Part shown: positions 1 to 10,455 of the stretch, piece after piece
Position numbering within the stretch: position 1 is the first letter of the stretch
Layout: each line of letters starts with the position of its first letter
Assembly (NCBI GenBank): GCA_037102815.1
Contig: BTPP01000003.1
Span: 2,542,001-2,606,000 of the forward strand
Direction: 5' to 3'
DNA length: 64,000 nt
Source of the DNA: Neurospora intermedia
Taxonomy: Eukaryota > Ascomycota > Sordariomycetes > Sordariales > Sordariaceae
Notes under the pieces: model-generated
Told to the model about the DNA's origin: nothing
Databases searched by the model: none
What the model saw: only the letters and a program-made list of their open reading frames with translations
Program-made: the position numbers and the translations under genes

Positions 1-1304
1 GTTCGTAGAGTTGAAAGATTTATATATATGTGTAATAATAGACTTATTCCTTATTATAATCTATAAATTACGTTGGAGGTAGCTTTTTAAATTAAATATC
101 TATTAACTGTTATATAACTTTCCCGAATATTAAATATAGTTTATTCTCTACCTTCTTATTAATTATTATATCTATTATAAATATTGTAGCCGAGTTTCGT
201 TGGAGGTGAGCGGAGCGATGCTAGGGGGGCTCTAGTGTTGGAGAGGGCGTTGGGGCGGTTGGGGAATTAGAGGCGAGCCGGTTGAGGAGGCTCTAAACTT
301 TTGGGGGGATAGGTTTGTCCGGGTTTTTATAATAGAATTACTATAGGTAGTATTTATAATTAATAATATTATTAATAGGCTCCTAGGTAGGGTTATTAGT
401 TTTTTATTTAACGTAGTACTTCTAGTAGAAGTTGGAGCCTTTTTAGGCGTAGTTAATAAATTTCTTAAATTCCTATTCTTTGTATTCCTCTTAGTTATCT
501 ATTCGAATTATTACTCTCTTATTATTAGCCTTAATATTAATTAAGGTATTCTAGCCGGGCAGTCCCCTACCGGTCTATAGCTATACTATAGAAATGTAGA
601 AGATTAATAAGTATTTTATATTAGTAGGAAGGGCGAGGTAAATTATATAAAATTCGGTTCGGACGATTTTGAAGGGGCCCTCCTACTTAGGGGAGAATTT
701 AGTATAAGGGCGATTATTAGTAAGGTTAATTGTATTTAATAGGACTATATTACTAATATAGTACTTCGGCGAATTGATACGTTTCTTATTAGTATTGTCC
801 TCGTATTACTCCTATGTGCGTTGCGATTATTGGACTGCAAAATCCTAAATCCTTTAGAAACGATTTACTAATTTATTTACTTTATAATACTCCTTAAATT
901 ATACCGGCGATAGGTTTGGTAGTAGTAGAGTATAGAGTTCTGTACTTATATAAGGGTAGTAGCCGTAGTTGGCGAAGAATGGTAAAATCCCTATTAATAA
1001 GGAGATAGTATTATTATTAGCGAACTTTGCGAATATTAGCTATTTCACCCAGTCCGTTTGCGCCTAATTAATATAGAGTTTTAAGTATTATTCTATCTCT
1101 ACATTAATACGCTCGGTTTGAACGTTGGTCTATAGGTGAAAAACGGACGTTAATTTGCAAATAATAGATAATCTCTTGCAAAGGGTAGATTAGAATCGTA
1201 ATACGAATTGAGTATTTCTATTAGATAGAATACTATTTAGAAGATTGTAAATCGAATAAATATGGTCGATAAAACGGTCGGCTAATTCTTTAGCTTCGAA
1301 GGTT

Positions 1305-1416
1305 ATAGTAGCGATATAATAACGTATTTTCGTAAGGCGGTTAACGATAATAGTAATATATTTAAATATTTAACCAAAGTAGGTACTTTCCGGTAATAGG
1401 GTTATATAATTAACTA
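1305..1416 (-). pseudogene. integrase catalytic-core remnant
   Basis: The minus strand reads V-N-Y-I-T-L-L-P-E-S, then a few residues, then I-V-N-R-L-T-K-I-R-Y-Y-I-A. This corresponds to the DFITGLP...VIVDRLTKMAHFI segment of gypsy integrases. The first catalytic Asp (of D,D-35-E) and the Asp before R-L-T-K are both Asn here, another G-to-A (RIP-type) change. Confidence 0.75.
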
Positions 1417-2095
1417 AAATATCCATTTAGGGAATTAAGGAGACGGCTACAAGTTTGAAGTAACCGGTAGAACCGTGCTTTAACAACTTGGTTTTTGTAT
1501 ATAGGAGGCAGCCCTTATAGAAAAGCTTTATATTATTATATATTCCTTCCTAATAGAAATCGTATTATAGGAGTTTATATATAGCGTTATAATTAGGGTA
1601 GCCCGCGCTAGGAGTATTATATTAGTAATTAATTAATTAGAATTGAAGGTTCTTATTTTAAGGGTCGATAATAATTTTATTTCGTTATTTTATAATACTA
1701 TTAACGGTATAGTATTCTAAGAACGCCCTATAAAAGACCTTCTTAATAGTTAATAGCTATTACTAGCGAGACTCGTCCGTAAGGTAGGAGACTAATTCCT
1801 ATAAGAAGACGAACGTTTTATAGTTTATATAAATTAAATCGTCAGTAGATTTGGCGTTAAGGTCCTTTTAGCCTAATAAGTACAACGAGAAGTTAGTAAT
1901 AGGGTCCTCAAAATAACCCTTTTCGAACTATAAGGGATTGAATAAGGTTCGTTTACGGGCGATTAAACGATCGTCCTCCTTACTATTTAAGCGATTATTA
2001 GGCTTGTAGTTTAGGGTATTTAGTCGTAGGTTCTTTAAGCCGGGGGTGTATTTAATTAAAAAATTAAAGTATAATAGAAAATAGGATTAATATAT

Positions 2096-2165
2096 ATACT
2101 ATTAAATAAGTTATTTATTGGTTATAAAGGTCTATAGATTTTTATAATCGGTTAAGATATCGAAC
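2096..2165 (-). pseudogene. RNase H remnant
   Basis: The minus strand reads L-T-D-Y-K-N-L-stop-T-F-I-T-N-K. This matches the gypsy RNase H signature T-D-H-K-N-L-x-x-F, with His to Tyr and Gln to stop changes. It lies between the RT and integrase pieces as expected. Confidence 0.75.
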
Positions 2166-2761
2166 GGTTACTAAACTCTTTTAAACTTTAGCCTTTATTC
2201 TTCTAGGGCTTTAATAATAACTAGTAATTCCTTATTATAAATATTATAATTGTACTCTTACGAAGTGTATTTAGCCGAGAAATAAACTACGGGGTAGAGA
2301 ATGCTATTGTTACTATATTGTGAGAGGGTGCTGCCGGCGGCCTAATTAGAAGTATTTATTTCAATAATAGTTTTTTTGGTCTAATTATAGATTTTTAAAA
2401 TAGGGCCTTTAATAAAAGCCTTTTTAAGAGACTTAAATACCGTTTAATAACTATTATTCTAAATTTAGACTGTATCTTTCTTAGTAAATTTATAAAGTGG
2501 GGTTGCTATAGTCGAGAAATTTTTAATAAATCGTTAGTAAAAGTTTGCGAAGCTTAAGAAGGATTGTAGGGACTTCTTTAATTTTAGGGCTTACTATTTA
2601 ATAATAGCTTTAATTTTCTCTAGATCTATTTTAATACCGCTTAGAGTAATAATAAGGCCCAGATATTTCGTACGAATCGTATAGAATTCGCATTTATTAA
2701 TATTAATATTAAGGCCCGCTTTAGCGAGTTTATCGAGGATATTATTAATATACTATTCGTA

Positions 2762-2895
2762 GTCTCGTACATTGTCCGAGTAAATAAGGACGTCGTTGAG
2801 GTATATAATTATATAAATATTAAGGATATTATAAAGGATATTATTAATATAATTCTAGAAAGCCCCGGGGGCGCTTTATAAACTAAAAGGAATAA
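2762..2895 (-). pseudogene. reverse transcriptase core remnant
   Basis: On the minus strand a P-F-S-L-stop-S-A-P-G-A-F-stop stretch corresponds to the PFGLQSAPGAFQ-type RT motif. It is followed by Y-L-N-D-V-L-I-Y-S-D-N, the catalytic YLDD box with the first aspartate changed to asparagine (GAC to AAC). Both stops are TAA or TAG where the family has Gln. The catalytic loss and the stops show the enzyme is dead. Confidence 0.85.
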
Positions 2896-5157
2896 TTAGG
2901 GATTCGAATAAACTAAACTATATAATAAAAGCAATTAATTATTCGTAGTCTTATTTAATACAAATCCTATTAAAAGCCGCGATAATATCGAGCTTAGTAA
3001 AGATTTTAGTACGGTAGATCGCATTTAAAGTCTTTTTAATAAGCGGTAATAGATAGTGGGATTTAAAGGTTATATTATTAATACTTCTATAGTCGATGTA
3101 AATACGGACTCCGTTTCTTAGTTTTTTAATAAGTAGGACCGGTGCTAATACTTTAAATTAGGAAGGCCGGATAAACTTCTTCTTAAGGTTATCGTTAATC
3201 TATTTTTTAATAATATTAAACTTATTTAGGTTAAAAGCGCGGTTGCGAGAAGTGGGCGGTAATACTCCCGGATAGAATTTAAGTTTTAAATTATATAAAC
3301 GGTTGGGGGGAAGAACCTCGGTACCTTCTTACTTAAACGTACTAATATAGTGCTAATATTACTTAAGGAACTTAGTTTAGATTTAAACGTCGGTCTTTAA
3401 AGGCTTATTTATTTTCTTGTAGAATTTTATAACGTTTTTAGACGTAATTTTACTAATATTAATACTATTAGCGGTAAAGTAATTATTAATAGTTACTTTG
3501 TAGCGTAAGAAATTATTACTAGTACCGTTAATTTATATAGAGTTGGCGACTTTTACGGCCTATAAAGTAATTGCGTTACCCTTTCCTACTAATGTATTAA
3601 TCTATTAATAATAATTATTACCGAAGAACCTCTTATACTTTTGTCCTTTACCTAATAATACTTCTTTAACTAAATCTTCTATTAAATTATTATTTATACT
3701 CTTATGATTTAAAACACTTCCTTCTTCCTTAATTTTATCCTCCTCTATTATTTTCCTAATATCTTTCTTTATATTAGCCCTAGTTGTACGGATAATACGG
3801 AGTTTATACGTTTCGGCTAGTTAATTAAAATTTGTTATAGAGAATTCTTTAATATTATTAGGGTTAATAGGACTATTGGGGATATTATAGAGACGGAGTA
3901 GGACCCGGTAATTTATAACTTTAGTACGGAATCTTTTAATAATATAGTAAGGGACTAAGCGGGGAGTTCGAAGTTCTATTAAGAGGGTAGTTAGTATAAG
4001 GGTTTGGCCGGGGCCGACTAGAGTTTTACTAAGCGGGGTAGTACCTAATTAGTTAATTATTCAGTTCTTAAACCGGTTAAACCTTTAGCGGGCGGTTCGT
4101 TTTATAATAGTAGAAATAGAAAGGCGGTAGGCGGATTCTATTTATAGTAATTCGGGTTCTCCTTCGTTGGGTATTTCCTTATAAGACGGCTTTTTATATA
4201 CGGGACGAGTACCGGGTACATTAAGGCGAAGGGTAGAAAAGTAGCGAGCCACTAAAGGGGTATAGTAGTTGGCGGTTTTATAAGGGAAGTAATTACATTG
4301 CTCGTAGGCGGGATTAAAATAAAAGGAATCGTTAGGCTAATTAATATTAGGTACGTAATATATTAATTAAAAGTGGCCGAAAATAATTGGGTTATCTTCA
4401 GCGAGGTTGTAAATAAGTAGATCGATAATTTTATAGTAAATGTCTACCTATATTATTAATTTAGAGAAGTGGGTGATATTACCCTTTATTTAGCTATTAG
4501 TAAGGTATAATAGTTTAGGGATAGGTAATTTAAAGAAGGGTAAACAATGTCGAAAGATAAAACGATGGTTAATAAAATTAAAGGTAGTATAACTACTATT
4601 AACGAAGGTAGAATAATATAGTTTATACGGTCTATAGGATAGGTAGATAGAGAGATTTAATAAATTAGGGTATTTATAACGGCTATTTACTAAAAATTTA
4701 TTTATTTTAATAATATTTAATTATATAAGGACGATCCCTTATCTCCCCCCTCCTCTATATCCGGTAGATTAGTACCTCTAAGTGCGATTTAGTTAGAAGG
4801 CTATATATTTCCTTAATTGTAAACGGAGCTGTTCTTATCGCCGATGAGCGGGCTAATAAAGCCGGGTTAGTAAATAGAGACCGGGTAGTAGTAACTACCG
4901 GGGCTGGGGGTGCTGGGAGTTAAAGTGCCTACTAGTATACTAATTGTGCCTATAGTGTGGACCTAATAGCCGTTACTATAGTTGGGGCACTACTAATTGT
5001 AGTTGTACTAACTTTAGGTTAGCTACTACTAACTACCATTACTACCCTTATTATTATTAATATTATTACTACTATTATTATTACTACTATTCCTATTTTT
5101 ATCCTTCTTCTTATTATAGGGTTTAACCTCTTTTTTAAAGTTAATACGTAAGCGGTA

Positions 5158-5216
5158 CTTAACCGAATAGTAGCCTTTCTTACTATAGCGGGTATATATT
5201 CTATTTTTTATACGGA
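5158..5216 (-). pseudogene. gag zinc-knuckle remnant, all four ligands mutated
   Basis: The minus-strand reading gives I-Y-T-R-Y-S-K-K-G-Y-Y-S-V-K-Y. This fits the C-x2-C-x4-H-x4-C retroviral-type knuckle exactly if each Y ligand is restored to its RIP precursor (TGT/TGC to TAT/TAC, CAC to TAC). The knuckle normally binds RNA in the Gag nucleocapsid. Its position upstream of the pol pieces on the minus strand agrees with gag-pol order. Confidence 0.75.
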
Positions 5217-6884
5217 ATTTAAAAATATTATTATTAATAAAATAAGAGATTTGGATATTAGAAGCGAATATAGTATTAAGGTTTATAGTATTACTATTTT
5301 GGCTAATAGTGGCTTTGCCGGTAGAGGCGGAGGCGCTGGAGGTACTAGTTTTATAGTAAGGGTTAGTGTTCTTATTACGCTAGTTTTTATCCTCTAAATT
5401 CTTTACAAGGTTATAAGCAAATATAATCTATTCGTTATACTTATTATTAGCGGGCTAGGGGTTTTGATAAGCGATAGTAGCGCGAATACGTTTAGAGATT
5501 TTCTAATATAAGTAATAGATTTTTATACCGTTATTGAAATTGTAACAGTCGATAAGGCGGGTAAATTCATCCTCAAACTCTTACTACTTTATACCTTTAG
5601 TTATTTTTAACTCCTCGAATTCGCGGCGAGAATGGACGATAATATTAATATTATTATACTTTTTAGTAAGCTCCGCTAGTAATATATTTATTATAGTCTA
5701 TTTAGTAGGTAAATCTTCTAGGATTTTAGTAAACTCTATTTCAATAGCTTCGAAGGGAGTACCCTCGATAGAATAGGCGATAAGAGAGAACTTTTTACGT
5801 TCGGTATTAAAGAGTTTAGGGTCGTCCGATTAGGCGAGTTAAATACGAAGGCGCTAGGTACGGTACTTGGCGGTATATTTAATAGTAGTACTTTTGCCGT
5901 TAAACGTAGGCGATATAATAATATATAATACCGACCTATAGCCGCTACCGTCGTCCGTAGTCGTTATAGTATTAGGTTCGTCGTTACTAAATTTATTATT
6001 ATTAGGTAGTTCGTTAGGGGGGTCGTTAGGGCCGCTAGGGAGGGTAGGAATAATTAAGGGGGCGAAGCGTTTTTGGAAGTCGGTGAGGGCCTTTTAGTAC
6101 TTCTTTACTTACTTCTTATAGGCTTCTCTAGAGTTGGCGCGGAAGTCTTTGAATTCCTTTATTAATTTAGTAATATTAGTATTGAGGCTGCCGATTTAAT
6201 CTTAGTAAGAGGTGCGAATCGCCCGGATTTCATTATTGTATAAAGTTTATAGTATAGAGAGTTAATTATTATACTTTTGTACTTTAAGGGCAGTTTGTAT
6301 TTAAAGGGTAGTAATATTACTATTATAGCGAGTAAATTCGTATTGCGCTAATTCGAACTCCTCCTTAAACTTTCGAGCTTAGGACCTAGCTATAACGACG
6401 TTATTGCGAAGAAGACGATAAAAGGCCGCAAAAAAGGCTTAGAAAACTAGAAGATTAGCGAGGTTGAAAGTGTATTCGAGGGGAACAACGGTAGGTAGTT
6501 TAACCGCTTGGTTGTTAAAGCTTTTAAATACTTAGGCTAGAGTCTTAAATTAGTTTTAATACTCCGAGTCGAGGGCTGTAAGGGTATTAACTATAATAAT
6601 CGTAATAAAATTATCGGTTATTAAGGGAGGGCGTAAAAGAGTATTATTAGGTATTAATCGCTAAATTAATACGCCGGATAGGTATAAGGGAGAAAGAAAG
6701 AAAGTACGAATTGCTTAATAGTAATATTCGGCTTAGTAGTTACTTAGTTCGACGGTTGGAATTGCAATAAAGGTTTTAATCGCTTAGGGACGAGTTTTGA
6801 TTATTTAATTAATACAATTCAAATACGATTAATCTTCCTCTATTGAATAGTAAGCGTACACAGCGCAATAATTTAGTATAATAA

Positions 6885-7150
6885 ACTATTACGGGGCGAG
6901 GGGGCACCGTTGGGGGTAGGGTAAGATATACGTTATTATACGAAGGAGGAGAAGGGAAGTGTGTGTAGAGGATTGGCTATATAGGCGAGAGTCTAGACAG
7001 GCCAGACCGTACGCGCGTACGTGAGACTGTACGTGACGAAGCATGTAACTAGTACGAGTGCTTAGCTCTGGGCTATAGTACGAAGCACTGTTATAGTATA
7101 TGTGCGGTTAGTGTAGTACAGCTACATTATAAGCTAGCCCTATAATAGTT
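6885..7150 (-). repeat. possible 5' LTR remnant, less RIP-mutated island
   Basis: This stretch keeps CpA and TpG dinucleotides that are depleted on both sides and has higher GC. It lies just upstream, in element orientation, of the presumed untranslated leader of the gypsy element, where a 5' LTR would sit. It contains a 14-bp perfect palindrome at 7008-7021 (CGTACGCGCGTACG) and an AGTGCTT/AAGCACT inverted pair a little further right. I could not find a second copy, so LTR identity is inferred from position. It could also be a separate small insertion. Confidence 0.35.
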
Positions 7151-7315
7151 TAGTTGGGAGGGGTCGGCTAATAATATAAGGGTACTAAACTATACTTATA
7201 CTAACGGTTTTAATATCCCTAAAGAATAAATCTATTTAACCAATGCTAATTATAATAATAACTCTAAACTCCTCGTACTATACTATAGCGTACGTTACTA
7301 CTTTAAAGAAATTGA

Positions 7316-8119
7316 ATATACCGGTTTAAAATTAGTAACCTATTAAGAATTATATAACCTTCAATACTTTTAAATTTAAATTATTATTAAAAAGACTATC
7401 GATCGGTTAAAGAGGACCTTTAGAATCTATTACGTATCGCCAACTTTCGACCCTACTACGTAAATAAAAGTAATATACGTAATTACCGTATTATTAAACT
7501 AGATCTTAGATTAATAAGGGTATAACCTCGAAGTAGAGGAGATAAAATATAATATCGTAGACCCCGCGGGTTATTAAATTTTAAGGGAGAGAATAAACTT
7601 TGTATTTTCGATAGCGATAGTAAACTAAAAGAGAATTAGAGGGATAAATAATCAAATAAGTTTTTATTACAACTATATTATAAAGAGGATATAATAGAAT
7701 TACTATAAGGAATTTATAAGAAGGGGAGAAATATAGGGTAATTAAAGGGGGGGGAAGTAAAAAAGGGAATAAATATATATATTTAGCGCTAATTGCCTAA
7801 ACTACCCTTAAAATACTTAAATCGAGTAAAATCGTATTTATTAAATTATTAATTCAAATCGTTCGATTACCCCCCAAAATATAGCCTTCTTAAAAGTAGT
7901 ACCTTCGAATATAAAAAGTATAAAAGACTAACGATTATTATTAAAAGTATAAATTTAATATTTAATATATTAATCGATATTAACGCTATCTATATAGTCT
8001 TAGCGACCCACATTATCGATTGAAGGGATTTATAGAATTATTTACATTAATTACAAATATACTTCAAAATAGATATAACTAAGATATATCGATTTAGTTC
8101 GTTTTAGTAATTAAAATAA
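7316..8119 (+). pseudogene. RIP-degraded transposon frame, possible aspartic protease
   Basis: A single plus-strand frame can be followed for about 800 bases. All but one of its stops are TAA or TAG, where Gln (CAA/CAG) would be expected before RIP. Around 7970-8025 it reads L-I-D-I-N-A-I-Y-I-V-L-A-T-H-I-I-D, which resembles a retropepsin-type L-I-D-T-G-A motif after G-to-A changes. TAA is also frequent by chance in such AT-rich DNA, so the evidence is moderate. It is oriented opposite to the gypsy element at the left. Confidence 0.3.
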
Positions 8120-9356
8120 TAACTTTTTTATATATATATGATATCTTTTTAATATTGAGGTTTTAGTATTAAAGAAAATCAAAAACAACAATAAAAGTCA
8201 AATCCGGGGTTAGGCCCACTTCCCGCTCCCTCCCATCTATAAGAACCTTATTTACTTAAACAAACCGCTAGCAAACTACTATAATATAGTATATTTATTA
8301 ATCTAAATATAAGGCGATTAAGTATAAAGCTAGGTCAATTAGACTAATATTAAAAAAATCCTCCTCCTCTTACAATTACAATATAAGCAAATCCTCCTCC
8401 TCCTCCTCCTCCTCGTCTTAAATACCTAACTTACCCTTTAATATATTAAAGTATACTTACTTTATTCGATTCAAAATAATTACGAAGCAATACGTATTAG
8501 CCTTAAAATCCTTCTACTCGCACAAAGTATAAACACCAACGACCGGATAAATCTTATACTCCTAATTTTTCGCGAAGATTTTTACCGCCTCGGTAAAATA
8601 TAGGTACAATTTGACTAGGGCAGGATTATTAATACCCCTAGTAATTAGGGCATCCGCTAAATACTTAAAATTATTAATAATAGTTTTACTATTACTCTTT
8701 TTCCTTTTTCGCTTAGGATCCAAAAACGAAGTAACCCTCCTCTTACCATCGTATATATAAACTGGAACCGCGAGTTCCCTATATACGTCATCGTTAGAAG
8801 ATTTATACGGCGCAGTTATAGGGGGGCGCTCCTTACAGTTAAATAGGGCACCCAATATCTATACTTCACCCCCGCTAATACCCTAATTGTTAATAAAAGT
8901 TTCCTCTATTAATTCTCTATAGGGCAACCCCTTACCGCAAAATTACGTACAATCCTTATAATTCTACGATACTAGTTAGTAAATTATTAACTAAATTAGG
9001 GATGAGGGTAACGTTAACTAACCTTAATAAAGGCATCCCAAATAAACTCCTCCGCAATATATACACCATCCTTATACCCGAAACTAGACTATCCTACCGC
9101 GCTAGCAAACAGCTACTAACTACGCCACTTACGTTTAAAATAGTTTACTTTATTATATATTTATATAGAATCGAACTCGATACTATACTTATTACAGAGA
9201 GCTTCAAAAATCGAATTATATATTACCTCCTTATAACCGCCTTAGTTAATTAAACTATCGTCGACTATACTACTCAATACTATAAATAGTATTACTTCTT
9301 AGGCATTAGTCTACTACTACAACTTCCTTTTTTTTTTAATAATTACAATTATTTAA
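8120..9356. repeat. AT-rich RIP-affected repeat DNA, no legible gene
   Basis: The block continues AT-rich, now with CpA more frequent than TpG on the plus strand, the reverse of the left part. A (TCC)n microsatellite lies at about 8391-8417. Two short open stretches occur (minus 8562-8855, 97 codons; plus 9002-9253, 83 codons). Neither resembles a family I know, and both are best taken as fragments of decayed elements. Confidence 0.6.
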
Positions 9357-9480
9357 CTAACGGTCTAATTAGCCGTCTAATTGGCCGTCTAACTAGCCGT
9401 CTAACTAGTATTTTAACTAGCGGTCTAACTAGTAGTCTAGCTAACGGTCTAACTAATAGTCTAATTAGCAATCTAATTAA
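9357..9480. repeat. degenerate 12-bp tandem repeat, ten units
   Basis: Ten consecutive 12-bp units with approximate consensus CTAGCNGTCTAA fill 9357-9476, followed by TTAA. On the plus strand the array is an open tetrapeptide repeat (L-T-S-x). On the minus strand it reads L-D-x-stop, where one unit keeps CAA (Gln) instead of TAG/TAA. This suggests an original (L-D-x-Q)n coding repeat hit by RIP. It is probably part of a transposon-encoded protein. Confidence 0.8.
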
Positions 9481-9539
9481 ACTATATAGATAAAGGAGGC
9501 TAGCCGGTATTATTCGCTATATTCGGTATAATAATATAA

Positions 9540-9797
9540 GTATAGAGATAGGTATAAAAGTGTACAATCTACTGTCACATCGATTTATAGACCTATAAAT
9601 ACAAAATTTTAGAAAAGTGCGATTCTGGTGCGCTAAATGGGGGTCTAAAATACGGTTTTTTAGAGGAATAGGGTGGATTTCAAAATCTCGGCATTTACCG
9701 CCAAAATCCGGTTCAGGAGGGTCTATACTGTTCCTCTGAAAAATACTTCAGAAAATCCACTTCAGAGCCCATTTCAGGGGAAACAAACACGCCCTAA
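9540..9797 (-). mobile_element. terminal-repeat-like end of a DNA transposon
   Basis: Reading leftwards on the minus strand from 9797, the sequence begins TTA then GGGCGTGTTTGTTTCCCCTG. The G-G-G-C-G-T-G-T-T-T-G start flanked by a TTA/TAA trinucleotide resembles PIF/Harbinger (Tourist-like) termini. The following bases contain repeated TCTGAAGT/TTCAGA subterminal words. This part keeps CpA, unlike the block to its left. I could not find the partner terminus in the window, so it is a half element or a solo end. Confidence 0.35.
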
Positions 9798-10410
9798 GGC
9801 TGGGTAATAAGGGTGCTTGTTGAGGAGAAGGTGAAACTAGCAACGGATTCAGACCCATGCAAGTAAACAGCGGACAAACCCGCTGCTGGTGGACCTTCAA
9901 GAATGAGGTGGATGGAAGATTTATGTTTGGAGGCGAACCAAGACGATCTGTGCTCTTGAGCAGTTGACGCAATTTACTTTTCACTCATGTTCTTATAATA
10001 TATTTTTTTATGTAGTTTTCCCCATCCTGGAGGTCGTTGTCGAGTCAGCAATCGGTGACGATGCATCCTCGGCCGCCGCACTCCGGGGCCCGGCCGGGCC
10101 TTTGTCCATGGAAATCGGATGATCTGTCTGATACATACGCTCCATCTCTTCCGGACGGTTTACAGCCCGAATGTTAAAACACCGGCGTGGTGGCACCTAA
10201 CGGCAATTGATGAGGTTCGCAGATTGGCGGTCTCATGCCGTCATGGCACGGAGCAGTCCGAGGTATCTTGAGAAGCATGGGACGAACGAAGAAGGGATTG
10301 GTGCTCCGAGCTTAGTAGTGTAACATGGCGGCGAGCATGGGTATGGAACGTTAGGCAGGCTCGGCAGGCACGGGGTAGCAGATGGAGATGATGCCTTTCA
10401 AAACCCGGCC

Positions 10411-10418
10411 TGTGTGTA

Positions 10419-10449
<31 letters not shown>

Positions 10450-10455
10450 TTTTTT
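10411..10455. repeat. (TG)n followed by T23 tract
   Basis: A TG dinucleotide run passes directly into an uninterrupted run of 23 T, followed by a C5 and another T run. It is a simple sequence tract in non-coding DNA. Confidence 0.9.

Larger units (their letters stand above)
1..7150 (-). mobile_element. RIP-degraded Ty3/gypsy LTR retrotransposon, truncated by the window edge
   Basis: Read on the minus strand, recognisable pieces occur in the canonical gypsy order from right to left: gag zinc knuckle (about 5.2 kb), reverse transcriptase (about 2.8 kb), RNase H (about 2.1 kb) and integrase (about 1.35 kb). All frames are broken, mostly by TAA/TAG at positions that read as Gln codons. The sequence is very AT-rich and TpA-rich, and CpA on the plus strand is almost absent, which is the signature of repeat-induced point mutation. 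A possible LTR lies at about 6.89-7.15 kb. I found no second LTR copy, so the 3' end probably lies left of the window. The order RT, RNase H, integrase separates gypsy from copia. No function is expected. Confidence 0.85.

Noticed and set aside
8562-9253. Two open frames (97 and 83 codons) in the AT-rich block
   Set aside because: No domain, RIP context, opposite strands; kept only as part of the repeat description.
9357-9480. CRISPR-like regular repeat
   Set aside because: Units are contiguous 12-mers without spacers in a eukaryotic genome; an ordinary tandem repeat.
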